Source: Ignavibacteria bacterium
GTDB lineage: Bacteria; Bacteroidota; Ignavibacteria; Kapaibacteriales; UBA961
Assembly: GCA_016873735.1 (NCBI GenBank)
Contig: VGWD01000017.1
Span: 1 to 49,140, forward strand
Length of the DNA: 49,140 nucleotides
Reading direction: 5' to 3'
The translations under genes were made by a program, and so were the position numbers. Positions 37,601 through 47,059 of the stretch are shown here, in pieces. The notes beneath the pieces were generated by a model. That model was not told the origin of the DNA and searched no databases. It saw nothing but the letters and a program-made list of their open reading frames with translations. Each line of letters begins with the position of its first letter. Position 1 is the first letter of the stretch.

Positions 37601-38480
37601 TGTGACCATCAATTCGATTGAACCCGAATTTTCTTCTTCACGCAATTCCATACTCATGAAGCCATATGGTAGAGACTCCATATCCGTGGAATATCTAGGA
37701 ATGAAGCCTGGTCTGATACCTGTGAAGATCACCATGAAACATGAATGCGGAAGGATTGATACACTCACATGGAATATCCGAGTAATTTCAAATCCATTTG
37801 CATTTACATGGAACAAAGACACGAATACACATGCGCTTGATAAGCCAATCATAAAGATGTTGGAAATTGACAATCTCTCGAAGCAGCAGTTGCGAACTCC
37901 GCAATCATTCAATCTTTCCATTGTACATGAGTATAGTACTTTGCAACTCGATTCAATCCTATCTTCCGATTGCGGTATATCATATTCCAGATTGGGTGAT
38001 ACAATCAATGTATTCATGAAGGATTGCAGAGATACATCCAAGGCAAGAGCTTTTTTACATTTCACGGGTTTGGTTGGTGAAACGTTGAAACCATGGCTGA
38101 GAATCACCAACTTTTCAAGCGTAAACACATGTATCGATCCAATCTTGAATAATGTGGATGATACCATTTCATTGGATTCTTATGGCTGTGAATTGTCAAC
38201 AATCAAAGTGAATAGAACAAATGCACAATTACGAACTGTTCGTTTGAATCAAGATCAATCACAACTTTCCATTCGATATGCGAATGTGGAAAGAACATCA
38301 GCTCGATTTATCTGCATCAATGCTGTTGGGCAGGTAATGAGTGCCGTCAATATACCTATGATTGAACCGGGAGAGCATGAATTGTCCATGCAAATTGATC
38401 TATGTCCAAGTGGAGTGTATACATTGATTTACGAAGCCGGAAATCATATTGAATCTTCATTGTTCATGATAATGGAATAA
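34611..38480 (+). CDS. Giant exported protein with SBBP repeats, Ig-like domains and T9SS-like C-terminus
   Basis: A 1289-aa secreted protein. A signal peptide lies near the N-terminus (LPIILFIVVLLAICPENGIAK); ATG 34644 or 34668 would place it closer to the true start. Residues about 235-700 hold roughly seven SBBP-type beta-propeller repeats (for example YVLGETDSPDYP, LAGETRILSRNPHTFPKT, YLGGSGDERITG, FIGGSGDDYVMG). Ig-like domains follow (about 705-870: YQWRKDNVPINGANSSTL, a T-rich core, and a second CPGDSVRLSA copy), then beta-rich domains with paired cysteines. The last 80 residues resemble a type A T9SS tail (ARFICINAVGQVM, CPSGVYTLIYEAG). The next gene, coding a double-OmpA protein, is 5 bp away. 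Probably a surface or released adhesin-like protein; function unproven. Confidence 0.82.
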   Translation: MTERSPIIAKSMVRIFVSGMGRCLPIILFIVVLLAICPENGIAKDMKGYQFPKGIVLNAGQYPSNVYAYAHLGNSIIWFDSEGLLFDARSSSGRHTIRMKFPSQHLSINTGAIIQERNVITGQGVSKEEFLQSFTMLDEDGKNISTFLMNDYGLQWIIDSNPKEIEYMIDGADSISIDEARDLLYLHAGTSHIAMHAPLFKNAHGELKSLDLLKTTNESFVLRIPQKQHESLLGVPIVFSTFIGGTSSETINAITVDQSGNIYVLGETDSPDYPISTGAYISQNAIPKDIFIAKFDSTGKNIIYSSRIGGDQVELGTSIAVDNLGQACAAGSTTSKNFPTTQNAFQSEKTLPNEDVFVIKLNAGGNALVYGTFMMGMTTDIAHSIGVDEKGDMYLAGETRILSRNPHTFPKTPNAYDTSYNGGSSDAFIAKLNPAGKGIDDLQFCTLVGGNESDVAFKIALAKNGDLIVAGETTSDSLFPITNGAIQTRNHGLSDGFIAVISPKGDSLKYATYLGGSGDERITGLVFDEQSQSIFFAGNTNSGGIPNAGNPNPILFPVTKGAYDTVYNGGNNDGFIGKLNPYSANALKFASFIGGSGDDYVMGFGVDVCAAPYVTGTTNSKDFPITYDASDSTIQKNEGFVTKLNALANVLVFSSFIGNDDDDQLNGIYVDQSGAIYLGGSAKVNTTSTNGRDGFLVKLQVGILPLKPTIDNIGSLSFCKGDSVVLDATSRNFISYQWRKDNVPINGANSSTLTVKSTGMYSVDVADASGCTGSESIKVTAFDRPGLTIAKVPVICPGDSVRLSAISVDSLQEIVWSPALGLSCTNCLNPIASPPMSMSYILKTVDTNGCTRFDTVRVNVIDSKAVSAQSLRDTVVLCPTESTIIQVPLTNASDIDVTISIVTFSDPALQSKTDSMLIPADSTILIPITFNGVQTIGAKEYSIVFSDHCGSLKTARCYINVQYPSFVYALDSITEICRTEIARQTISITNQNGLSGTVTINSIEPEFSSSRNSILMKPYGRDSISVEYLGMKPGLIPVKITMKHECGRIDTLTWNIRVISNPFAFTWNKDTNTHALDKPIIKMLEIDNLSKQQLRTPQSFNLSIVHEYSTLQLDSILSSDCGISYSRLGDTINVFMKDCRDTSKARAFLHFTGLVGETLKPWLRITNFSSVNTCIDPILNNVDDTISLDSYGCELSTIKVNRTNAQLRTVRLNQDQSQLSIRYANVERTSARFICINAVGQVMSAVNIPMIEPGEHELSMQIDLCPSGVYTLIYEAGNHIESSLFMIME

Positions 38481-38485
38481 TGTAG

Positions 38486-40621
38486 ATGAAACACATTCAT
38501 ATCATACTGGCTTTTGTGTATTTGTTTTCAATGTCTATTGCTTCTGCGCAGACAGACGGATTCGTGCTGTATAATCCCGTTCATGTTGGGGGTGGATTTC
38601 TCACGGGCTATAATGTGCAATCCACAAATGGCACGCTTCGTTGTTTGGGGGATCCCGCCTGTCCTACTTTTGAACAAGGATCTGGATTTCGATTTGGAGT
38701 GATGGGTATTGCTGAGTGGATGCCTACTTCTTGGGGTTTAAGAACTCAATTGGGTATTGCAAGCAGTACATCGCACATGACGACAATCGATCAAAAAGCG
38801 AGAGTCAAAAATGATCAGGGAGCAATTGTACCTTTGATTCGAGAGCATGCATTGGATGCAACATTGTCTGCATTATTGTTGGACATTGGTTTGCAAACAT
38901 CATTCGGACCGACACGTTTGTTTTTCGGACCGAGCATTGCTAATTTATTGAATCCAATGTGGCGAAGCAGTTCCACAATCATTGGGCCTGACAATGTCAC
39001 ATTTCAATCCGGTAGCAGAGACACAGTTTTTGTAGATCAGTCCATTCCAAATGTCAATAGTTTGCAGTTTGGAGTGAATGTCGGGATTGGACATCATATT
39101 CCCATCAATACATCGATGGTGGTGGTTCCTGAGATTTCCGTTTCAATTCCATTTAATGCGATTCGTTCGGCTTCAGAATGGACCCAAACTTCCATTATGT
39201 TCGGTGTGTCATTGCGATTAGGTTCCGGGGCAGTGAAAGAAGAAGTGATGAGTAAAGTAGAGTTAATTGATACCGTGCAGATTCAGTCAAATGAAAGAAT
39301 TGGTACTGTGATCATTGAAGGAATGCCGAATATCTCTAGATCAACTCAAGAATACGAAACGCATAAAATTATAACCGAAACCATGAAAAGAACTGATACA
39401 ATCAAGATGGGTCTGCCTCCCAAGCAGTCTCCTAAACCATCGATTGCTGTGTTCTCATCGGTAGATAAACAACAAGGGTCCATAGATCAAGTGACAGTTA
39501 CCGGTCAATTGGTGACAGAGGCATTCCCGATTCTTCCCATGGTTTTTTTTTCTGAAGGCCAATCAAGTCTCAGTTCAAACTATAAACAACTTCGAACCAC
39601 TGAGGGTTTTTCGTCTGATCAACTCGAGCCATTGGTCACTGAACAACATAAAGACATTTTGAACATTATCGGCGAACGATTAAATCGTAATCCGAAAGCA
39701 ATGATACAATTGAAAGGGTATAGTGATCCCACAACCGAGAAATCAGACTGTTCGCTTGCAGAACAAAGAGTGGAAACAATCAGATATTATTTGTTCAATG
39801 TTTGGAACATCGACAAATCCAGAATGTCTTTTGACATCGATCGAAGGAATTGCATGCCCGAGAATCCCACATTGAGCAGAAATGCTCAGGGTTATGAGGA
39901 AAACAGAAGGATTGAGATTGCATCTGAATCAAAAGAGATATTGTCTCCGGTCATCAGAACGCGATATGTGGAATTGACGGATTTTTCCCCAAAGGAACTT
40001 CATGTCAATACACAAGGTACAATTGGCGAAGAAATCACATCATGGAATATTGGGGGAACCATCGGAGATTCGGTTTTGCATAAAAAAGACGGATCTTCAA
40101 TTCCTGAGTGGATCACATTTCCACTATCAAGAGAACAAGCACGATTCATTCAACAGTCTGCTTATCCTTCTATGAACATATCGATAATCGTGCAAGATGG
40201 AGAAGGTGAATTGGGAAGTACGGCAATAAATATTCCATTGCAAAGAGACACCACAAATCTTGCAATTCAGCGATTGTCACTCATGCATTTTCCAGTGCAG
40301 AAGGCAAGTCTTGATAAACAGGGGAAAAGCGCAATCAATGATTTTCTGAAAGACTTGGAAGATAATGCGTCCATCAGCATCATTGGTTATAGTGATAATC
40401 TGGGAAATGCACAATCAAATCTTAAATTATCTAAAGAACGTGCCGAAACAGTTCATCGTTATATCCAAAGCATCAAACCAAAAGCGAATATCATCACCGT
40501 TGATGGTGTTGGTTCTACGGCATTGCCGCCGGGTATAAAATCGCATGATCTTCCTGAAAGTAGATTTCTCAGTCGAACTGTACAAATTGAAATCAACAGA
40601 ACATGGAAAAATGCTCAATGA
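38486..40621 (+). CDS. Outer-membrane protein with beta-barrel and two OmpA domains
   Basis: A 711-aa envelope protein. A signal peptide ([16 protein letters not shown]) is followed by a beta-rich, probable outer-membrane barrel (about 22-255: [38 protein letters not shown]). Two peptidoglycan-binding OmpA-like domains follow. The first (about 355-495) shows [36 protein letters not shown] and NRRIEI. The second (about 605-705) shows [27 protein letters not shown] in part and [10 protein letters not shown]. It starts 5 bp after the SBBP protein gene and overlaps selD by 4 nt. Likely anchors the outer membrane to the wall or serves the adjacent T9SS cargo. Confidence 0.85.
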   Translation: MKHIHIILAFVYLFSMSIASAQTDGFVLYNPVHVGGGFLTGYNVQSTNGTLRCLGDPACPTFEQGSGFRFGVMGIAEWMPTSWGLRTQLGIASSTSHMTTIDQKARVKNDQGAIVPLIREHALDATLSALLLDIGLQTSFGPTRLFFGPSIANLLNPMWRSSSTIIGPDNVTFQSGSRDTVFVDQSIPNVNSLQFGVNVGIGHHIPINTSMVVVPEISVSIPFNAIRSASEWTQTSIMFGVSLRLGSGAVKEEVMSKVELIDTVQIQSNERIGTVIIEGMPNISRSTQEYETHKIITETMKRTDTIKMGLPPKQSPKPSIAVFSSVDKQQGSIDQVTVTGQLVTEAFPILPMVFFSEGQSSLSSNYKQLRTTEGFSSDQLEPLVTEQHKDILNIIGERLNRNPKAMIQLKGYSDPTTEKSDCSLAEQRVETIRYYLFNVWNIDKSRMSFDIDRRNCMPENPTLSRNAQGYEENRRIEIASESKEILSPVIRTRYVELTDFSPKELHVNTQGTIGEEITSWNIGGTIGDSVLHKKDGSSIPEWITFPLSREQARFIQQSAYPSMNISIIVQDGEGELGSTAINIPLQRDTTNLAIQRLSLMHFPVQKASLDKQGKSAINDFLKDLEDNASISIIGYSDNLGNAQSNLKLSKERAETVHRYIQSIKPKANIITVDGVGSTALPPGIKSHDLPESRFLSRTVQIEINRTWKNAQ

Positions 40622-41661
40622 GTGAAATTCGATTGACTCAATTTAGTCATGGAGCCGGTTGTGGATGCAAGATTTCCCCGGCGATGCTTGATGTGATTCT
40701 TCATACAAATGAAGCATTGCCATATACCGACAATCTCATCGTTGGAAATAGTTCAAGAGATGATGCGGCAGTCTATGACCTTGGTGATGGAACTGCTCTC
40801 ATCAGCACAACCGATTTTTTCATGCCAATAGTTGATGATCCATATTCATTTGGAAAGATTGCATCAGCAAATGCGATAAGTGATGTTTATGCGATGGGAG
40901 GGAAGCCGATTCTGGCCATTGCGATTCTTGGCTGGCCTATTGATAAGCTGCCTCCCGAAATAGCCAAGACTGTTATCGAGGGAAGTAGGGCAATGTGTGC
41001 CGAAGCGGGTATAACATTGGCCGGCGGACATTCAATAGATTCTCCTGAACCAATTTTCGGATTGGCTGTCAATGGCATTGTGCCATTATCACAGCTCAAA
41101 CAAAATACCGGTGCAAAACCAGGAGATTTGCTTTATCTCACAAAGCCACTTGGAATTGGAATTTTAACGACAGCAGAAAAAAAATCTTTGTTGAATCAAG
41201 AACATATATCGCTCGCAGATTCTTGGATGATGCGTTTAAATTCGATAGGGCAGGCATTGTCTAAAATTGAAGGAGTTCATGCTTTGACCGATGTCACTGG
41301 ATTTGGATTATTGGGACATTTATCGGAAATGTGTGAGGGAAGCAATGTAGATGCTGAATTGCATGTGGAGTCCATTCCAATACTAGATTCAGTGATGGAT
41401 TATTGTAAACAAGGAGCAATCCCGGGGGGAACCATTCGTAATTGGAACAGCTATGGACATAAAGTAGGAAGCATTGAGGAGTCAATGAAGCATATTTTGT
41501 CTGATCCACAAACAAGTGGCGGATTATTGATTGCCGTTGATCCGAACAATGCGGTCGAAGTTGAACAATTGATAGCATTACATGCACCCGAATTATCAAC
41601 CAAGCCAATAGGCAGATGCATGCATCACCAACATGAAACAGTGAGAATTCGCATATCATGA
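40618..41661 (+). CDS. selD: Selenide, water dikinase (selenophosphate synthetase)
   Basis: Makes selenophosphate from selenide and ATP, the selenium donor for selenocysteine and selenouridine. The 347-aa protein has the active-site [10 protein letters not shown] with two Cys and the catalytic Lys (it is the Cys form, not selenocysteine), the ATP-binding [31 protein letters not shown], and the C-terminal [10 protein letters not shown]. The start is taken at 40618, where ATGA overlaps the preceding stop; an ATG at 40603 would add five residues. The stop overlaps lepB by 4 nt. No selA, selB, selC or mnmH is in the window. Confidence 0.96.
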   Translation: MSEIRLTQFSHGAGCGCKISPAMLDVILHTNEALPYTDNLIVGNSSRDDAAVYDLGDGTALISTTDFFMPIVDDPYSFGKIASANAISDVYAMGGKPILAIAILGWPIDKLPPEIAKTVIEGSRAMCAEAGITLAGGHSIDSPEPIFGLAVNGIVPLSQLKQNTGAKPGDLLYLTKPLGIGILTTAEKKSLLNQEHISLADSWMMRLNSIGQALSKIEGVHALTDVTGFGLLGHLSEMCEGSNVDAELHVESIPILDSVMDYCKQGAIPGGTIRNWNSYGHKVGSIEESMKHILSDPQTSGGLLIAVDPNNAVEVEQLIALHAPELSTKPIGRCMHHQHETVRIRIS

Positions 41662-42344
41662 ATGAAGAACAGTCATCACCACAAGAACAACATGAATTCT
41701 CGATTGACATACAAGATATTGCCTTGGGAATAGTATTGGCAATCATCATGGCATTATGTTTGAGAATCATGGTTGCCGAGATATTATTCGTACCAAGTAA
41801 AAGCATGGAACCTGCATTGCTTGTAGGAGATAATATCTTGGTTTCGAAGATTGCCTATGGAATTGGTCCTTCGGGTGATGTTTTTGGTTTGCGGTTTTCA
41901 GACAATCTTCATTTTTGGTTTTCAAAACCAAAGAAGAATGACATCATCGTTTTCCGAGCACCCAAATCGGCAGGAACTGAATCAAAGCAGCATCCATTGT
42001 TTGTCAAGCGCATCATTGCCGGTCCGCGTGATGAACATCCAATCACCGGTGATGTGATCCCTGCAAAAGGAATGGTTATTTCTTCGGCTTCCATTCTGGC
42101 TTCAATGTTGAAAATGATTGGTGATCCGGGATCACATTCCGATTCGACATATATCGTCGGCGAGGATTATTATTATGTGCTTGGCGACAATCGCAATCAA
42201 AGCTTTGATTCCAAAGATTGGGGATTAGTTCCTTCATCCACGATCATAGGGAAAGCCGTGATGGTACTTTGGTCACAAGAAGTTGATTCAGCAAGTTCTT
42301 CATCCTCGCTTCGTTCATCAAGATTTTTGCAATTCTGTAAGTGA
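41658..42344 (+). CDS. lepB: Signal peptidase I
   Basis: Inner-membrane protease that removes Sec signal peptides. The 228-aa protein has one N-terminal helix (about 21-45) and the family boxes: [11 protein letters not shown] with catalytic Ser49, FVKRIIAGP with catalytic Lys117, and [18 protein letters not shown]. The C-terminus ends with a serine-rich tail. ATG 41658 overlaps selD by 4 nt (ATGA). The MBL gene follows 7 nt downstream and has its ribosome binding site at the lepB stop. It would process the exported proteins encoded nearby. Confidence 0.95.
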   Translation: MNEEQSSPQEQHEFSIDIQDIALGIVLAIIMALCLRIMVAEILFVPSKSMEPALLVGDNILVSKIAYGIGPSGDVFGLRFSDNLHFWFSKPKKNDIIVFRAPKSAGTESKQHPLFVKRIIAGPRDEHPITGDVIPAKGMVISSASILASMLKMIGDPGSHSDSTYIVGEDYYYVLGDNRNQSFDSKDWGLVPSSTIIGKAVMVLWSQEVDSASSSSSLRSSRFLQFCK

Positions 42345-42351
42345 TATCCCG

Positions 42352-43734
42352 ATGCAAATAGAATTCTATGGAGCTGCAAGAACCGTCACCGGTTCACAAC
42401 ATCTTCTCACATTCGGTGAATACACGATATTGCTCGACTGCGGATTATTCCAAGGAAAAAGAAGTGAAGCACAAGAATTCAATCGAACAATTCATTGGGA
42501 TGCCGCATCAATTGATGCGGTGATTCTATCTCATGCGCATATCGATCATTCCGGCAATCTTCCTACATTGGTCAAGCATGGATTCAAGGGGTCCATATAT
42601 GCCACACCTGCAACACGTGATCTTTGTGCAGTGATGCTCATGGATAGTGCAATGATTCAAATGAAAGATGCCGAGCATTTGCTGAAACATAGAGGTGAGC
42701 ATATTCAACCATTGTATGACATCGATGATGTTGCCGATACGCTCAATCTTTTTGATCCAATTCCATATCGTCGATCATTTTCTCCTGTTCCCGGTCTGTC
42801 TGTCACATTTTATGATGCCGGTCATCTCCTTGGTTCAGCTGCAGTGGTATTGGAATGGGAAGAGCAACAGCAAAAAAAGAAACTATTGTTTACCGGTGAC
42901 ATTGGAAGAGCAAATAGACCAATATTAAAAGATCCTGATTACATCGGAGATGTTGATTTCATTATCAGTGAATCAACATATGGTGGGAGACTTCATGAAG
43001 TTGAGCAAGACTTGGAGAGAAAACTCTTAACCATCATACATGATGTTATCGACAAACATGGAAAACTCTTGATTCCTGCATTTAGTGTTGGAAGAACACA
43101 AGAGTTGATTTGGTATCTCAATAATTTTTATAATCGAGGTCTGCTTCCCGCGATTGATGTATATGTGGATTCTCCGCTTGCAATAAGAGCCACGGATGTG
43201 TTTCGCATGCATCCTGAATGTTTTGATAGCCAAACAAGAAGCATGCTTTATGCAGATGAAGATTTGTTTTCATTTCCGGGTATTGTCTATGTCCGTGATG
43301 CAAATGAATCAAAACGCATCAATACATTGAAAAAGCCGGCCATCATCATAGCAGGAAGCGGTATGTGTGAATCGGGAAGGATATTGCATCATTTGGCTCA
43401 TTCGATAGAAAAAGAATCAACTACCATTTTGTTCCTTGGATATAATGCCCCGCATACACTTGGAAGTAAAATACTAGACGGAAATAAAGAAGTACGCATT
43501 TTTGGAAATTATTTCACCGTTCGAGCCGATGTTCATGAGCTTCCCGGTTTAAGTGGTCATGCAGATCATGCGGGGATGATTCAATATCTGTCTGACCGAA
43601 CAATATCTTCCGTAAAAGAAGTATTTTTGGTTCATGGTGAAATACAGGCACAAGAGCTTCTTGCTCACTCACTCAAAGATGCCGGTTTTACATCCATTTC
43701 CATACCTGAACGTGGAACTGTCATAACAATCTGA
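42352..43734 (+). CDS. Metallo-beta-lactamase/beta-CASP nuclease (RNA-processing type)
   Basis: A 460-aa beta-CASP protein of the CPSF/RNase J-like superfamily, which cleaves RNA with two zinc ions. The metal motif is HAHIDHSG, with other ligands in DAGHLLGSAA, FTGDIG and the C-terminal LSGHADHAGM. The beta-CASP core shows SESTYGGRLH, IPAFSVGRTQELIWYL and IAGSGMCESGRILHH. The frame is open from 42283, but ATG 42352 gives the family start MQIEFYGAARTVTGSQH and has AAGTGA upstream at 8 nt. The closest type is the bacterial YSH1/CPSF73-like group. Exact RNA targets are unknown. Confidence 0.92.
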   Translation: MQIEFYGAARTVTGSQHLLTFGEYTILLDCGLFQGKRSEAQEFNRTIHWDAASIDAVILSHAHIDHSGNLPTLVKHGFKGSIYATPATRDLCAVMLMDSAMIQMKDAEHLLKHRGEHIQPLYDIDDVADTLNLFDPIPYRRSFSPVPGLSVTFYDAGHLLGSAAVVLEWEEQQQKKKLLFTGDIGRANRPILKDPDYIGDVDFIISESTYGGRLHEVEQDLERKLLTIIHDVIDKHGKLLIPAFSVGRTQELIWYLNNFYNRGLLPAIDVYVDSPLAIRATDVFRMHPECFDSQTRSMLYADEDLFSFPGIVYVRDANESKRINTLKKPAIIIAGSGMCESGRILHHLAHSIEKESTTILFLGYNAPHTLGSKILDGNKEVRIFGNYFTVRADVHELPGLSGHADHAGMIQYLSDRTISSVKEVFLVHGEIQAQELLAHSLKDAGFTSISIPERGTVITI

Positions 43735-43767
43735 TGACTCATCATTCAACTTATTTCTGTACATCCC

Positions 43768-44865
43768 ATGAATGAACTACTCCAATCAGCCGAACAACGC
43801 ATTCGTAGAATACGCAAGGAAATGCTCGAATCGAAGATGGATGCATTATTAGTAAATCACCTTCCTTCAATTCGATATCTCACAGGATTTTCAGGATCCA
43901 GCGCGCTCTTTATTGTCAAGCAAGATGCATTGTACTTTTTTACAAATGACCTCTATGAAATGCAAATACAGCAAGAGGTCTATCAGTTGAAAGGAATGCG
44001 TACATTCATTTCCAGAAGTTCAATTGCAGAAATGGCAAATCAAAAAGTGTTTGCCAAGGTGAAACAACTTGGAATTTCAGAAGGATCGATGACGCATGCA
44101 ATGCATAAAGCATTGACATCCGCTTTCCCAAAAGTAAAAACCATCTCCGATGCCGGTATAGTACACAAAATCATCATGCAGAAGATGCCTCATGAAGTAG
44201 AGCATATCAGAAAAGCGGCAAAGATTGCAAGTAAAGTATTCCAATCAATCATCAAAGAAATCAAACCCGGCATTACCGAAGCTGATGTATCAGCAGAAAT
44301 TTCATATCAAGGAAGAAAAGCCGGAGCAGAAAAGGAATCATTCGACATCATTGTTGTTTCCGGTGAACGCAGTGCGATGCCTCATGGTAGAGCCACCAAT
44401 AAGAAGATCAAGAAAGGTGATGCCATTACCATGGATTTTGGATTTTATGTACAGGGCTTTGCTTCGGACATGACAAGAACAGTCTTTGTGGGAAAAGCAT
44501 CCGAACGCCAAAAATTAGTGTATAACACTGTTTTGGAAGCTGTATTGACTGCAAATGCTGCCGCAAAAGCCGGCATAGATTGTAAAAAACTTGATGGAAT
44601 CGCCAGGAATATCATAGAAAAAGCAGGGTTTGGGGAGTTTTTCCGCCATTCATTGGGCCATGGACTCGGTATTGAAGTTCATGAATCACCAAGAATTTCA
44701 CGGGATGCAGGCGGAGAAAAGGTGCCAAATGGCTCAGTTATCACAATTGAACCGGGTATTTATCTTCCAGGAGAGTTTGGAGTGCGTATAGAAGATGATC
44801 TCCACATTGCAGGAAAAGGCGCAGAAGTGTTAACTTTGGCGTCTAAACAACTCCTTGAATTGTAA
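43768..44865 (+). CDS. M24B-family Xaa-Pro aminopeptidase
   Basis: Cleaves N-terminal residues before proline in peptides. The 365-aa cytosolic enzyme has a creatinase-like N-terminal domain (about 1-130, with DALLVNHLPSIRYLTGFSGSSA in two adjoining parts) and the pita-bread catalytic domain. Metal ligands are seen in order: Asp in ITMDFGFYV, Asp in ASDMTRTV, His in HSLGHGLGIEVHE, Glu in TIEPGIYLPG and Glu in VRIEDDLHI. The PHGRATNKKI segment is also conserved. It starts 33 bp after the MBL gene on the same strand. Confidence 0.93.
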   Translation: MNELLQSAEQRIRRIRKEMLESKMDALLVNHLPSIRYLTGFSGSSALFIVKQDALYFFTNDLYEMQIQQEVYQLKGMRTFISRSSIAEMANQKVFAKVKQLGISEGSMTHAMHKALTSAFPKVKTISDAGIVHKIIMQKMPHEVEHIRKAAKIASKVFQSIIKEIKPGITEADVSAEISYQGRKAGAEKESFDIIVVSGERSAMPHGRATNKKIKKGDAITMDFGFYVQGFASDMTRTVFVGKASERQKLVYNTVLEAVLTANAAAKAGIDCKKLDGIARNIIEKAGFGEFFRHSLGHGLGIEVHESPRISRDAGGEKVPNGSVITIEPGIYLPGEFGVRIEDDLHIAGKGAEVLTLASKQLLEL

Positions 44866-44965
44866 AGAGTTTAAGTTTTAGCATGCAATGATGTTCGGCC
44901 ACATTCGTTTTTTCGAGCCCGAATACCATGTTTTTTTCGTTTCAATATCGGAGTAGATTCAAACC

Positions 44966-47011
44966 ATGAGAAGAGCACTCTCATTGTTGATGTATATGAG
45001 TTTCGGACTCCTGTGCATCACACACTACACGCAAGCGCAGAAATCCAAAGCCCCAAAAGGTACTGCAAAAGCACCTGCACAGCAAAATCCAGTAGTCATG
45101 CAAATTGGTCCTGAATCAGTTACCCTATCTGATTTGGAACAAGCATATAAACGCAATATGAATCGGAAGAACATCAAACTTTCCGAAGTGAAAAAAGACA
45201 GCGTCATGGACTTTGTGCGACTTTATACCAATTATCGCTTGAAAGTCCTTGATGCATTTGGTCGGAAACTAGATCAAGATTCTGCGGTCAAAGCTGACAT
45301 TGAACAAAACAGAAGATTGCTTGCAGATAATTATTTGTTCGAGAAGAAGCTGGTTGAACCAACCGTTGAGCAATTGCTCCAACGGAGAAAAAGAGAATTG
45401 CAAATTGCGATCATTTTTGTTGAACGTCCTGCTGATACTGTGAAGGCCTGGGAAAAAGTTCAAAGGTTTCATGCAATCGTAAAAGCGGGTGCGGACTTTG
45501 AGCGTATAGCAAGAGACTCATCTGAAGATCGTGAAACAGGAAATAAAGGCGGACTACTTCCATTCATTACCAGCGGAAGAATACTGCGAGCTGTCGAAGA
45601 TGCTGCATATGCAACACCCGTCGGACAGATTCATCCGAATATCGTCATCGGACGAGGTGGATATTTCATCGTAAAAACCATCAAAAATGATCCAAGAATC
45701 AAAGTTAAGGGAAGTCATATTCTTAGTTTTATGACAAATCCTAATGACTCTGCAAATGCAATTGCAAAAGCAGATAGCTTGCTTGGATTTCTTCGTGCAG
45801 GCGCATCCTTTGCAACAGTTGCCAAAGCTCATTCCGATGATGCTTCCAGCAAAGAGAAATCCGGATCACTCGGTGGTTGGTATACACGTTCAAAAGGCAT
45901 GGAAGGCGGTTCCGGCGATGTACTTCATCCTTCTTTTGAAGCCGCTTTATATGCATTGAAAGATGGTGAGATATCTGGGAAAGTTTGGACTGACTATGGA
46001 ATACACATCATCAAACGTGATTCTACCAAAGAAGTTAATTTGGAAGAAGATCGTGATGGCTTGAAAAGGGAATATAAGCGCATTTATTTTGAAGAAGACA
46101 AAAGACGCTATATAGATTCCATCAAAACAGCAAATGGTTGGAAATTAGAAATTCCTGTCTTGAAGCAATTGACTTCATTGACGGATACGGCAAAAATCAT
46201 GGCCGATACAACCACATTCAAAAAAGTGACAAATGAAATCAAATCTTTGCCACTGTATTCACTGAAAGACCAAGATGCGATAACCATCGGCAATTTTCTT
46301 GATAGTGTCAAAAAACAAGAATTCAGAACAATCACTGCAAGCACGCTTGGAATTACAAGAGCCTTGGATAAAATGACAGATCCAAAGGCATTGCGCATCG
46401 CAACGTCATCTCTTGAGAAAGAATATCCTGAATTTGGCACATTGATGCGTGAATTCAGAGATGGTATTCTACTTTTCAAAGTGGAAGAACAAGAAGTGTG
46501 GAGTAAATTAAAGTTTGATTCATTGGCAGCCAGATCATTTTGGGATACCACAAAGACCAAATATAGAACTGAAGTAAAATTTGATATCAGTGAAATTTAT
46601 GTTACTTCCGATTCACTTTCCAAGGCATTGCGTGAGCGTTTGAATGCCGGAGAGAAATTCGAAAGTTTGGCTAAGGAATATACAGAGAGACCCGGTTTCA
46701 AAGAAAAGGGTGGAAGATATCCTGCACAAACAATCAAAGAAAGCAAATTGGTATCAATGATAGAAAAGAAGCAATTGATGCCGGGTGATATACTTGGTCC
46801 TGAACAATTCGAGCGCGGATATGTGCTATTGTTCTTGAATGAAATCGTGCAGCCAAGAGAAAAACGTTTTGAAGAAGCAATACCTGATTTTGCTCCATTG
46901 TTTCAGGATATGGTCCAGAAACGTTTGACAGAAGAATGGTTGAATCGCATCAAAACACAATATCCCGTCACGGTGCAAACCAAAGTACTCGATTCAATCC
47001 TGAAAAAATAA
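44966..47011 (+). CDS. Periplasmic protein with three parvulin-like PPIase domains
   Basis: A 681-aa exported protein. A signal peptide (MRRALSLLMYMSFGLLCITH) leads into a SurA-like N-terminal helical domain (about 40-130). Three regions with PpiC-like rotamase features follow: about 140-240 (GADFERIARDSSEDRETGNKGG in part), 245-350 (GSHILSF, GASFATVAKAHSDD, SGSLGGWYTRSKG, DYGIHIIKRD) and 548-640 (GEKFESLAKEYTERPGFKEKGG in part). It most likely folds or escorts outer-membrane proteins. GGAG lies 11 nt before ATG 44966. A terminator-like hairpin separates it from the next PPIase gene. Confidence 0.85.
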   Translation: MRRALSLLMYMSFGLLCITHYTQAQKSKAPKGTAKAPAQQNPVVMQIGPESVTLSDLEQAYKRNMNRKNIKLSEVKKDSVMDFVRLYTNYRLKVLDAFGRKLDQDSAVKADIEQNRRLLADNYLFEKKLVEPTVEQLLQRRKRELQIAIIFVERPADTVKAWEKVQRFHAIVKAGADFERIARDSSEDRETGNKGGLLPFITSGRILRAVEDAAYATPVGQIHPNIVIGRGGYFIVKTIKNDPRIKVKGSHILSFMTNPNDSANAIAKADSLLGFLRAGASFATVAKAHSDDASSKEKSGSLGGWYTRSKGMEGGSGDVLHPSFEAALYALKDGEISGKVWTDYGIHIIKRDSTKEVNLEEDRDGLKREYKRIYFEEDKRRYIDSIKTANGWKLEIPVLKQLTSLTDTAKIMADTTTFKKVTNEIKSLPLYSLKDQDAITIGNFLDSVKKQEFRTITASTLGITRALDKMTDPKALRIATSSLEKEYPEFGTLMREFRDGILLFKVEEQEVWSKLKFDSLAARSFWDTTKTKYRTEVKFDISEIYVTSDSLSKALRERLNAGEKFESLAKEYTERPGFKEKGGRYPAQTIKESKLVSMIEKKQLMPGDILGPEQFERGYVLLFLNEIVQPREKRFEEAIPDFAPLFQDMVQKRLTEEWLNRIKTQYPVTVQTKVLDSILKK

Positions 47012-47020
47012 TCCAATCAA

Positions 47021-47050
47021 AGCCCGGCATTTGCCGGGCTTCTTCTCTTA
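47021..47050 (+). terminator. Terminator or attenuator between the two PPIase genes
   Basis: Nine-base-pair stem AGCCCGGCA/TGCCGGGCT with a 2-nt loop, followed by the T-rich TCTTCTCTTA. It lies 10 bp past the stop of the first gene and 20 bp before the ATG of the second, so it could tune expression of the second gene. Confidence 0.7.
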
Positions 47051-47059
47051 GGTTATCTC

